Source: Desulfotomaculum sp.
GTDB taxonomy: Bacteria > Bacillota > Desulfotomaculia > Desulfotomaculales > Nap2-2B
NCBI GenBank assembly: GCA_003485325.1
Contig: DMZI01000026.1
Location: 1 to 26,968, forward strand
DNA: 26,968 bases
Direction: 5' to 3'
The position numbers were made by a program, and so were the translations under genes. Each line of letters starts with the position of its first letter. The first letter of the stretch is position 1. Below the pieces are notes generated by a model, which was not told the DNA's origin, did not search any database, and saw only the letters and a program-made list of their open reading frames with translations. Positions 16,366 through 23,536 of the stretch are shown here, piece after piece.

Positions 16366-17208
16366 TTAATACTCCTGGGGAAGCTGTTTCAACTGGTCCA
16401 GGAAAAAGACAGGTCCGTCCAGGCAGACGTATTTGCTTCCTATATTGCACCTGCCGCATTTCCCGATGCCGCACTTCATCCTCATTTCCAGAGTTGTGAT
16501 CACGTGATCATCCTGATAGCCTAATTTCTGAAGATTTTGCAGGACGAACTTGATCATAATCGGCGGCCCGCAGGTCAGGGCATATTTGTTTTCAGGCGAA
16601 GGCTGCAGTTCTTCCAGGTATGTGGGAACAAAGGCGACATGTCCGTCCCAACCTTCTTCAGGCCTGTCAATGGTTGTAAAAATCTGAGTGTCCTTCTTTT
16701 TAGGCCAGTTTTCAAATAGTTCTCTTTTGAAACACAGGTCGTCCACTGAACGGGCGCCGTAGATTATATCCACCTTGCCGTAATCCTTGCGGTGTTCATC
16801 GTCAAGGACATAGTTAATCAGTGAACGCAGGGGCGCCAGTGCAAAACCTCCTGCAATAAACAGGATGTCTTTTCCTTCTAAGAGTTTGTAAGGAAAATTG
16901 TTTCCGTACGGCCCCCGTATACCGATTTGATCGCCCACCTCAAGCTGATGAATTACAGTAGTCAGGCGCCCGACCCTTTTAATGGTAAATTCCAGGAAAT
17001 CTTTAAAAGTCGGGGAGGAGGTAATCGAAATCATGGCCTCTCCTACACCAGGGATAGAGAGCATGGCGCACTGTCCGGGCTCATGCAGAAAATCCCCTTT
17101 ACCGCCGCCTTCGAATTCAACCTTAAAAGTTTTTGTGTCACTCGTTTCATCAATGATATTAGTAATATACGCCATGCGCGGCAGGATGGGGTTTTGAAAA
17201 TCAGTCAT
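16366..17208 (-). CDS. flxA: FlxA-like NAD(P)H:acceptor subunit (ferredoxin-reductase fold with 2Fe-2S)
   Basis: This 280-residue protein has a ferredoxin-NADP reductase fold. The N-terminal flavin domain has RGPYGNNFP, the nucleotide domain has IAGGFALAPLRSLI and CGPPIM, and a PyrK-like C-terminal [2Fe-2S] site has Cys246, 251, 254 and 262. It should oxidise NADH or NADPH and pass electrons into the Flx-Hdr complex. AsrB and hydrogenase gamma subunits share the fold. The start at 17208 overlaps the end of flxB by 8 bases, with AGGAGG about 9 bases before it; a longer frame to 17253 lacks a ribosome site. It is the last gene of the operon. The Flx name follows the FlxABCD-HdrABC system of sulfate reducers. 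The specific coenzyme is not readable from sequence. Confidence 0.85.
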   Translation of the reverse strand: MTDFQNPILPRMAYITNIIDETSDTKTFKVEFEGGGKGDFLHEPGQCAMLSIPGVGEAMISITSSPTFKDFLEFTIKRVGRLTTVIHQLEVGDQIGIRGPYGNNFPYKLLEGKDILFIAGGFALAPLRSLINYVLDDEHRKDYGKVDIIYGARSVDDLCFKRELFENWPKKKDTQIFTTIDRPEEGWDGHVAFVPTYLEELQPSPENKYALTCGPPIMIKFVLQNLQKLGYQDDHVITTLEMRMKCGIGKCGRCNIGSKYVCLDGPVFFLDQLKQLPQEY

Positions 17209-18250
17209 TCCCGGCCACCTCCTGCAAGTCAAGAATAATTTTACGGGGATCAATATTTACCGGGCACTTTTGGACACAACGTCCGCAGCCCACACAGCCA
17301 AAAATATTGTACCTATCCTCGTGGTATTTGAATTTGTGCATAAAGCGGTTCCGTACCCGTTCCTTTTTGCTCGGACGCGGGTTGTGGCCGCCTGCCATCA
17401 GTGTGAAGTCTTTAAACTGGCAGGAATCCCAGCAGCGAATTCTTTCTCCTTCAAGGCCGCTTCTTGCGTAATCATTGATATCAAAACAATGGCATGTCGG
17501 GCACAGGTAGGTGCAGATCCCGCAGCCCAAGCAGCGGTATGAAAGATCCTCCCAGTAGGGAATCTCGTAATTCGCATCTAAGAAGGCTTTTACCTTTGGG
17601 AGGTTGAAATCGCCTTTTAAGCCTGTCGATTGTTTAAGCAGCCGGTCTGTGCCTTCTCGTTTTTCCTTATCGACCTGTTCCGCGCTGCTGTCCGAGAAAA
17701 ATCGTGAATGTTTGTTAATCAGGTCGGTCCCTTGGTTGGTCACGCCTTCTGCCAGGAAATCCCCACCGGTTGGCGTCAGAAAAATATCTGCTCCGTTTGA
17801 TTCCAGGGGACCGCCGCCAACTTTAAAGCAGAAGCAATTTCTGCCCACGGACTGGCAGCCGAGTCCTATAATTATCGTATTCTTCCTTCTCGTGCAGTAA
17901 TAATTATCATCAAACTTACCGTCAAAAACCGGATCCAGGGCCAGAATAGATTTAAGATCGCATGGATGTACGCCAAAAAGCACAGTTCCGCCGGGCAAAG
18001 AGGGCGCTGACAGTTCATACTTGCCATCCTCTATGCGGAAGGAAAAGATCTGTTCTGTTTGCGGAAAAAACCAGCTTTTGGGCGGCACAAACGAGTTCTG
18101 AAAAGTAAAGTCAACTTTTCCGGCGTCCGCCACGGGGCTGAAGGAAACAAGTTCATGTTCCCGGACGGGGGCAATCAGGATACGGTCTTTGGTTAGTTCC
18201 TGCAAGAATTGGACCAGGTTATCCTTGGTTATTTTTTTGTAAACTGCCAC
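17201..18250 (-). CDS. flxB: FlxB-like 4Fe-4S subunit (AsrA / sulfhydrogenase beta family)
   Basis: This 349-residue soluble Fe-S protein of the AsrA/HydB sulfhydrogenase family has an N-terminal domain with FGVHPCDLKSI and GLGCQSVGRNCFCF. Two C-terminal [4Fe-4S] motifs follow, CLGCGICTYLCPTCHC and CVGCGRCVQKCPVNI. It likely bridges the flavin subunit FlxA to FlxC and the Hdr core. The GTG start at 18250 has AGGGGG about 9 bases upstream, overlapping the stop codon of flxC, so translation is coupled. Role by analogy with FlxB. It could instead be called an anaerobic sulfite reductase A subunit, but no siroheme subunit is nearby. Confidence 0.85.
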   Translation of the reverse strand: MAVYKKITKDNLVQFLQELTKDRILIAPVREHELVSFSPVADAGKVDFTFQNSFVPPKSWFFPQTEQIFSFRIEDGKYELSAPSLPGGTVLFGVHPCDLKSILALDPVFDGKFDDNYYCTRRKNTIIIGLGCQSVGRNCFCFKVGGGPLESNGADIFLTPTGGDFLAEGVTNQGTDLINKHSRFFSDSSAEQVDKEKREGTDRLLKQSTGLKGDFNLPKVKAFLDANYEIPYWEDLSYRCLGCGICTYLCPTCHCFDINDYARSGLEGERIRCWDSCQFKDFTLMAGGHNPRPSKKERVRNRFMHKFKYHEDRYNIFGCVGCGRCVQKCPVNIDPRKIILDLQEVAGND

Positions 18251-18261
18251 AAAATCACCCC

Positions 18262-19227
18262 CTAATTTTGACTTTCCGGATCGTTGACAGCGTAAAAGCT
18301 CAGCGCCGGGAGGGCCTCAAGATCGCTGCCGGGCATGGGCGCTCCGAACAGTTCCTTGATGTCCTTGATTATTTTTCTGTTTAATATCCGCAGGGGTATT
18401 TCCGCAGGGCAGACCCTCTCGCATTCTCCGCAATCGGTGCAGCGGCCGGCTACGTGAAAGGCCCTGATCATGTGAAAAGCTGTATTGTCGGAAAGATTGA
18501 CCGTTTTTGCCACCCAGTCCGGTTCAACCATATCAAAGACGCATTCCCGGCAGCTGCAGGCCGGACAGGAATTACGGCAGGCATAGCAACGCAGGCACCT
18601 TTCAAAATATTTGTCCCAGTACCTGCTTTTTTCTTCAAGCGGGGCGCCTTCCAGAGCCGCTACGTCGTTAAACTGGAGGGCGGCCTTATCAGCTTCAAAA
18701 CCTTTTTCCCCAAACAGATAGTCTGAAACTACCGGACGGCTGGACTCACACTGGCGGCATTTTTCCAGGAGCCCTTCCTCAAGGCTAAAGGTAATGAGGC
18801 CGCCGCTGGTTTGCAGCTTAATACCGCCATTGTCCACTGTTGCCTCGGAAAGCACAGCCTCCACCGGTATTTTCGCCTCAGCTTGTCCCGATTTTAATTG
18901 TCCGGGACAGTTTACACCCAGCACGACTATTTTTTCCCGTTCGATCTGTTTATCCTGCAAAAGCCGGATTATTGAACGGGAGTCGCAGCCTTTTACTACT
19001 ATAGCTATTTTACCCTCGAAGTTATTCCAATGCAGCAGGTAATTTGCCAGATTCGACACGCACAAAGGGTTGAAAACCAGTTTGCCGACGTCTTCAGCAC
19101 GCTTGATGAATACTGGCATGGTTTTACTGTTATCGCTTCCAGCCCCGTAGCCGATGACCAGTTGTACATCCCCGGCGGCCAGCAGCTGGCTGGAGGTTGC
19201 TCTTATTTGCTCCTCTATTCCTTTCAT
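18262..19227 (-). CDS. flxC: FlxC-like iron-sulfur electron-transfer subunit
   Basis: This 321-residue soluble protein has an N-terminal FrhB-like part (VVKGCDSRSIIRLL near residue 80, GVNCPGQ near 104-110) followed by Cys-rich motifs CLRCYACRNSCPACSCREC (211-229) and CTDCGECERVCPAEI (263-277) that should hold [4Fe-4S] clusters. It starts with ATG overlapping the stop of mvhD as ATGA. This fixes the reading frame of mvhD beyond its internal TGA. It lies 11 bases before flxB. It is probably the electron conduit between FlxAB and MvhD/HdrA. I rely on gene order and motifs for the Flx assignment. Confidence 0.82.
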   Translation of the reverse strand: MKGIEEQIRATSSQLLAAGDVQLVIGYGAGSDNSKTMPVFIKRAEDVGKLVFNPLCVSNLANYLLHWNNFEGKIAIVVKGCDSRSIIRLLQDKQIEREKIVVLGVNCPGQLKSGQAEAKIPVEAVLSEATVDNGGIKLQTSGGLITFSLEEGLLEKCRQCESSRPVVSDYLFGEKGFEADKAALQFNDVAALEGAPLEEKSRYWDKYFERCLRCYACRNSCPACSCRECVFDMVEPDWVAKTVNLSDNTAFHMIRAFHVAGRCTDCGECERVCPAEIPLRILNRKIIKDIKELFGAPMPGSDLEALPALSFYAVNDPESQN

Positions 19228-19691
19228 GCCGGTCTATCTCCTTGTTTAAAGACATTAGATCTTTTTAGTTTTTTATTTGGACCAAGTTTACTGATCTGGC
19301 CGTCTATCTTTCTTATCGTATCAGCAAATTTAGCGCCTTCGGAGCCGCTAATCCAGTGGATCTGAAAACGTTCCGGCTCCAGGCCTACAAATTCCAGCAG
19401 TCTTTTTAAAACCTGCAGGCGCCTTCTGGCATGGTAATTGCCACTAGAATAGTGGCAGTCGCCAGGGTGTCACCCACTGACAAAGACAGCATCGGCTCCC
19501 TGCTGCAGTGCACGGATAATAAACTGCGGATTAACCCGTCCGGAGCAGGGAACTCTGATTATCCGTACTGATGCCGGGTAATTCATCCGGCTTACGCCGG
19601 CCAGATCCGCTCCAGCATAGGTACACCATCTACAGCAAAACCCGATAATATTTGGCTGCCAATTTCCCTGGGCCTCGTTTTCTATAGACAT
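19224..19691 (-). CDS. mvhD: Selenocysteine-containing MvhD/FlxD hydrogenase-delta-type subunit, TGA read through at codon 74
   Basis: This 155-residue MvhD-family protein transfers electrons into HdrA. The N-terminal part has GFCCRWCTYAGADLAG. The frame then meets TGA at 19472-19470, inside what is otherwise VSG-x-HPGDCHYSSGNYHARRR, where MvhD proteins carry Cys or Sec (VhuD of methanogens has Sec). Beyond the TGA the frame stays open with family-like sequence to a TGA at 19226-19224, overlapped as ATGA by the next start. A hairpin suited to a bacterial SECIS begins 13 bases after the TGA. The start at 19691 has GAGGTGG 7 bases upstream and overlaps hdrA by 10 bases. Automated annotation would likely cut it to 73 residues. 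A sequencing error would be expected to break the frame or the motif, and neither happens. Confidence 0.9.
19440..19472 (-). promoter_or_regulatory. Selenocysteine TGA with candidate SECIS hairpin
   Basis: On the minus strand TGA (19472-19470) is followed after 13 bases by GCCACTA-TTC-TAGTGGC, a perfect 7-bp stem with a triloop at 19456-19440. Position fits bacterial SECIS elements, which lie directly downstream of the Sec codon. The loop lacks the G usual in E. coli SECIS, so the exact SelB contact is uncertain. Confidence 0.7.
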
Positions 19692-21664
19692 AACGCATCC
19701 ACCTCAGATAGTAGTTGTTCATTGGTAAAACCTTTTAAGTTGAGCGCTCCCGGACGGCAGGCAACCGTGCAGGCGCCGCATCCCTGGCATAAGCCGCTGT
19801 TAACGGAAGCTACCACCCGTGTTACCTGTTTGCCGGGCAGTCTTTCTACAATTTCCTTGGGCTCAATAGCGCGATAGGGACAAATTTCGCGGCAGGCCAG
19901 GCAGCCCGAGCACATTGCCTCATTTACACGGGCGATAGTCGGTTCCCCGGCTATCTCGGAATGTGAAAGCAGTCCGATTATTTTAGCTGCGGCGCCGCTG
20001 GCCTGGGCAACCGTGTCGGGAATATCCTTCGGCCCCTGGCAGGCGCCGGCCAGAAATACACCGCCGGTATTTGTTTCCACCGGCCGGAGCTTCGGGTGGG
20101 CTTCCTGGAAAAATCCGTCTTTATCGACTGTAAATCCAACTGTCCGGGCAACATCAGCGGAACCTTCGGCAGGTATCATTGCCGTTGCCAGAACGACCAT
20201 GTCGGCAACAACTTCAACCGGCCTGCCCAGAAGAGTATCAGCCCCTTTAACAATCAGGCGGTTGCCCTCAGGATAGATCTTGGATACTCTTCCTCTGGTA
20301 TAGATGGCCCCTTCGTGTAAGGTTTTTAAATAGAACTCCTCGTATGCCTTGCCTGCGCAGCGAACGTCTATATAAAAGATAACCACCTGTGATCCGGGAA
20401 TTTTCTCCAGAACCTGGTGGGCGTGTTTGGCCGTGTACATGCAGCAGGCCCTGGAGCAGTATTCCCTAGCCTTGGCTTCGTCACGTGAACCAACACATTT
20501 AACAAAGACAACCGTCTTAGGCTGTTCGCCGTCAGAGGGGCGCACGATTTTACCCCCGGTCGGGCCGGATGCGTTTACCATCCGCTCAAAATGCAGGCCG
20601 GTAATTACATCGGGATATTTCCCGTATCCGTATTCACCATATATCTTGGCCCAGTCAATCAAATCATAGCCGGTCGCCACAAGGATGGCGCCGACATTTT
20701 CGGTAACGAACTCATCCCCTTGTTCGTAGTCAATTGCGTCTGTAGGGCAAAACTTTTTGCAGACGCCGCATTTGCCCTTGACAAACTGCCGGCAGCGTTC
20801 ACGATCAATAACCGGCCGGTTGGGCACCGCCTGGGGGAAGGGGATATAAATGGCTTTGCGCATGCTCATACCCAGGTCAAATTCATTGGGTATGTTTTTA
20901 GTGGGGCATTTTGCCCAGCAAGTGCCGCAACCGGTACACTTGCTGTTCACAGAACGCGCCTTTTGTTTAACCACCACGGAGAAATTACCAATATAACCCT
21001 TTACCTCTTCCACTTCCGCATAGGTATAAATCTTGATGTTGGGGTGCTGGGCAGCGCTCACCATTTTAGGTGTGCTGATACAGGCCGAACAATCAAGAGT
21101 AGGGAAGGTTTTATCAAGTAAGACCATCTTGCCTCCGATGGTTGGCTCCCTTTCTATGATAACTACTTCGTTGCCGGCATCGGCAATATCAAGGGCAGCT
21201 TGGATACCGGCGATGCCCCCGCCGATGATCAGCGCTTTTTTGGTTACCGGGATAGTACTTTCAAAAAGAGGCTCCAGTTTTCCAGCCTTGGCGACCGCCC
21301 TGCGCACCAGATCGATGGCCTTTTTAGTAGCTTTTTCCGGTTCGTGTTGGTGCACCCAGGAGCATTGCTCGCGGATATTCGCCATTTCCAACATATAAGG
21401 GTTCAGTCCCGCCCGGGCAATGTTCTTACGGAAGGTGATTTCGTGCAAGGCGGGGGAGCAGGAAGCGACGACCACCCCGGTCAGACGGTGTTCCTTAATT
21501 GCGGAAACGATCATTTCCTGGCCAGGCTCAGAGCACATGTACTTATATTCGGCGCTGTAGACCACCCCGTGAAATTTGGCAGCTTCCCGGGCTACCGCGG
21601 GTACGTCCACAACACCTCCTATATTCGAACCGCACCAGCAGATAAAAACACCAATGCGTTGCAT
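19682..21664 (-). CDS. hdrA: Heterodisulfide reductase-like subunit A (bifurcating FAD protein)
   Basis: This 660-residue HdrA carries the bifurcating flavin of soluble Hdr complexes. In order it has an N-terminal Cys-rich domain, an FAD site ALIIGGGIAGIQAAL (GxGxxG near 148-153), LDCSACISTPKM (Cys192, 195; some HdrA carry Sec here, this one Cys), a ferredoxin-like insert CTGCGTCWAKCP with CGVCKKFCP (243-306), and two C-terminal [4Fe-4S] motifs CSGCLACREICP and CQGCGACTVACRP (585-636). The length is that of the classical single HdrA. ATG at 21664 has GAGGAG 7 bases upstream. It follows hdrB by 49 bases and overlaps mvhD by 10. I infer that NAD(P)H electrons entering via Flx/MvhD split here between ferredoxin and the HdrBC acceptor side. 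Confidence 0.94.
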   Translation of the reverse strand: MQRIGVFICWCGSNIGGVVDVPAVAREAAKFHGVVYSAEYKYMCSEPGQEMIVSAIKEHRLTGVVVASCSPALHEITFRKNIARAGLNPYMLEMANIREQCSWVHQHEPEKATKKAIDLVRRAVAKAGKLEPLFESTIPVTKKALIIGGGIAGIQAALDIADAGNEVVIIEREPTIGGKMVLLDKTFPTLDCSACISTPKMVSAAQHPNIKIYTYAEVEEVKGYIGNFSVVVKQKARSVNSKCTGCGTCWAKCPTKNIPNEFDLGMSMRKAIYIPFPQAVPNRPVIDRERCRQFVKGKCGVCKKFCPTDAIDYEQGDEFVTENVGAILVATGYDLIDWAKIYGEYGYGKYPDVITGLHFERMVNASGPTGGKIVRPSDGEQPKTVVFVKCVGSRDEAKAREYCSRACCMYTAKHAHQVLEKIPGSQVVIFYIDVRCAGKAYEEFYLKTLHEGAIYTRGRVSKIYPEGNRLIVKGADTLLGRPVEVVADMVVLATAMIPAEGSADVARTVGFTVDKDGFFQEAHPKLRPVETNTGGVFLAGACQGPKDIPDTVAQASGAAAKIIGLLSHSEIAGEPTIARVNEAMCSGCLACREICPYRAIEPKEIVERLPGKQVTRVVASVNSGLCQGCGACTVACRPGALNLKGFTNEQLLSEVDALCL

Positions 21665-21713
21665 ATTATCGCTCCTCGTTGTAATACAATTTTAACCACT
21701 GTCAGATATTTCT

Positions 21714-22574
21714 TCAGACAACCTTTTTAACTAATTCGGATGTATCGGTAATGTTGTATTCGACGCCCATATCCTTTTTGCTGAAGCCCATAGCCAACCC
21801 CAGGATCTGGGGAAAATAAAAAACAGGCATCTCTTTCAGGGCGCCCTTTGTTTGAGTAACAAAAGACTGGTAATAGTCCAGGTTTAAGTGGCACAATGCG
21901 CAGGCGGTAACGATACAGTTGGCGTCCGCTACATTGGCGGCCTTGATGATTCTGGATACCAGAGCAGTGACGATATCGTTGTTGCTGACCGACAGGGACG
22001 CCCCGCAGCATTCCGTTTTATGGGACCAGTCCACTACCCGGGCCCCGGTTGTCTGCAGAACCCTGTCCATGATCGTCGGATTCTCCGGGTCGTCAATCTT
22101 TATTTTTGCCGGCCGGACCAACAGACATCCGTAATAGGGGGCAATACGAAAATTTTCCATAGACCTGGTAAACTTGGCCTTGATGCTTTCCTCATCCACA
22201 CACGCAATGATTTCCAGAATTGAATTCACCTTTACCGCTGCCTTATAATCGTAACCTGTTATTTCGTTGACCTGTTCGAGTAGTTTTTTGTCCTGCGCCA
22301 GTTCGGTCTGGGCAAGGGCCAACCTCTGATAACAGGCCGAGCAGGAGGCTGTGACAGTATCGAAGCCCATTTTTTCTACAAGGGCTAAATTCCGTGCAGC
22401 TAGAGACACGGCCAGGAGGTGATCAGTGCTGTGCGCGGCTGTAGACCCGCAGCAGCTCCAATCCGGTATCTCGATTAAATCTATGCCTAATTTATTGCAG
22501 ACAAATTTTGCTGAAGTTTCGTAATCTTTGCCGCTTGTTTCATAGCTGCAGCCGGGGTAATAGGCAACTTTCAC
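21714..22574 (-). CDS. hdrB: Heterodisulfide reductase-like subunit B
   Basis: This 286-residue protein has two complete CCG motifs: Cys9-X31-Cys41Cys42-X35-CxxC (78-81) and Cys150-X38-Cys189Cys190-X34-CxxC (225-228). These motifs bind the noncubane [4Fe-4S] clusters that cleave disulfides. The natural substrate is unknown because a bacterium like this is not expected to use CoM-S-S-CoB; DsrC-type proteins or another thiol/disulfide pair are candidates. The GTG start at 22574 lies 5 bases after the hdrC stop and has only a weak ribosome site, which suggests coupling. Confidence 0.93.
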   Translation of the reverse strand: MKVAYYPGCSYETSGKDYETSAKFVCNKLGIDLIEIPDWSCCGSTAAHSTDHLLAVSLAARNLALVEKMGFDTVTASCSACYQRLALAQTELAQDKKLLEQVNEITGYDYKAAVKVNSILEIIACVDEESIKAKFTRSMENFRIAPYYGCLLVRPAKIKIDDPENPTIMDRVLQTTGARVVDWSHKTECCGASLSVSNNDIVTALVSRIIKAANVADANCIVTACALCHLNLDYYQSFVTQTKGALKEMPVFYFPQILGLAMGFSKKDMGVEYNITDTSELVKKVV

Positions 22575-22579
22575 TACCT

Positions 22580-23152
22580 TTAAGCCCCTTTCCTTAATCG
22601 ATTGATTCGTTGAAAAATTTCCTTGACTTCATTAACAGCTTTGACTCTGTCCGGTTTAAGCTTGATTTTTCCGTTGTTAAACATTTTTAAACCCAGTTTC
22701 GCATTGTGAAACGGCTGATAGCTTCTTAAATTAAATAAAAGCATGGCTAAAACTTCATGCGACCGGCCAAACATGTTTAAAGTATCCAAGAAGGCCTGGT
22801 TGAAAATATTCACCTTGCGGCTTCTGTCCGTGCCGGGTATGTTTCTTTCGGCGGCCATTATGCGCAGGCTGTCCATTACGTCCGCCACGGCGATGTTGCG
22901 CGGGCAGCGGACGGAGCAGGTTGAACAGTAAGCGCAAAGGCGTATGGTTTGAGAGTTCAGGACATCATCTATCAATCCCAGCTGGACCATTCTCATAATC
23001 TGGTTTGGTGTCAAGTCCATTGCAAAAGCAACCGGGCAACCGGCAGTGCATTTGCCGCACTGGAAACATAAAGATGAATCCTGAGCGCTGTGCAGAAGTA
23101 CTTCCTTGCTGAGATCAGACTTCCTATCGTCGATGACAATTGGTTGTTGCAT
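22580..23152 (-). CDS. hdrC: Heterodisulfide reductase-like subunit C
   Basis: This 190-residue soluble HdrC has two [4Fe-4S] motifs, CFQCGKCTAGCPVAF and CAYCSTCSVRCPRNI, linking HdrA to HdrB. It is the first gene of the hdrCBA-mvhD-flxCBA operon. I prefer the ATG at 23152 with GGGG 9 bases upstream. A TTG at 23167 directly abuts the GAGGG and would leave no spacing. There are no membrane segments, so this is the soluble type and not the HdrE/DsrM membrane type. Confidence 0.93.
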   Translation of the reverse strand: MQQPIVIDDRKSDLSKEVLLHSAQDSSLCFQCGKCTAGCPVAFAMDLTPNQIMRMVQLGLIDDVLNSQTIRLCAYCSTCSVRCPRNIAVADVMDSLRIMAAERNIPGTDRSRKVNIFNQAFLDTLNMFGRSHEVLAMLLFNLRSYQPFHNAKLGLKMFNNGKIKLKPDRVKAVNEVKEIFQRINRLRKGA

Positions 23153-23293
23153 CACAAAAAACCCCAACCCTCTTTGAAAAGTTTTTAATTGGGAATAAAG
23201 CAGTTTCTCTTAATCTTTGCAGCTCCGCGCCCTTACCTTTATAGGCATAACCTCCTCTTAGTTTTTTATAAAAATAAATCTTTTATTGCCAAT

Positions 23294-23322
23294 ACTATAT
23301 CACCGACCAGACAAACATGCAA
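23294..23322 (-). promoter_or_regulatory. Probable sigma-70-type promoter of the hdr-flx operon
   Basis: On the minus strand TTGCAT (23322-23317) and TATAGT (23299-23294) are separated by exactly 17 bases. It lies about 140 bases before hdrC. The rest of the gene-free stretch 23153-23536 holds the shared CTGTATACAAAA motif, the otsA terminator and no convincing gene. Confidence 0.55.
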
Positions 23323-23344
23323 TAATAAGCGTATTCAAACGTTA

Positions 23345-23356
23345 CTGTATACAAAA
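23345..23356. promoter_or_regulatory. Shared motif CTGTATACAAAA upstream of the hdr operon
   Basis: Identical to 10693-10704 upstream of the hyd operon. Its centre falls about 60-65 bases upstream of the predicted transcription start, where activators often bind. Regulator unknown. Confidence 0.35.
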
Positions 23357-23485
23357 GCAGCCAAAAAGCCATAAAAAACTGATCTATCCGGTCTCAAGGA
23401 TACGAAGGGTTTAACAGTTGCTTAAGGATGGTATTAAAAAACATTTTAATGAATATTAAATAATAACAGAGTATTTAAGGCAAAT

Positions 23486-23510
23486 AAAAAAGCCGGTCGG
23501 ATACCGGCTT
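23486..23510 (-). terminator. Terminator of otsA
   Basis: On the minus strand an 8-bp perfect stem AAGCCGGT/ACCGGCTT with a 5-base loop is followed by a T run. It lies 26 bases after the otsA stop codon. Confidence 0.9.
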
Positions 23511-23536
23511 GACAGTCGGAAGGACAAAAAAAGAGC

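Noticed and set aside
17201..18250. Anaerobic sulfite reductase operon (AsrABC)
   Set aside because: The A- and B-like folds are present, but there is no siroheme-binding AsrC and the genes continue an hdr-mvhD operon, so the Flx role fits better.
19470..19472. Nonsense mutation or frameshift breaking mvhD
   Set aside because: The frame is unchanged on both sides, the TGA falls exactly at the known Cys/Sec site, a hairpin follows, and the ATGA overlap with flxC is preserved.
23210..23248. 12-codon leader peptide before hdrC with GGAGG upstream
   Set aside because: The ribosome site is only 2 bases from the ATG and the peptide has no run of regulatory codons; no attenuator hairpin follows.
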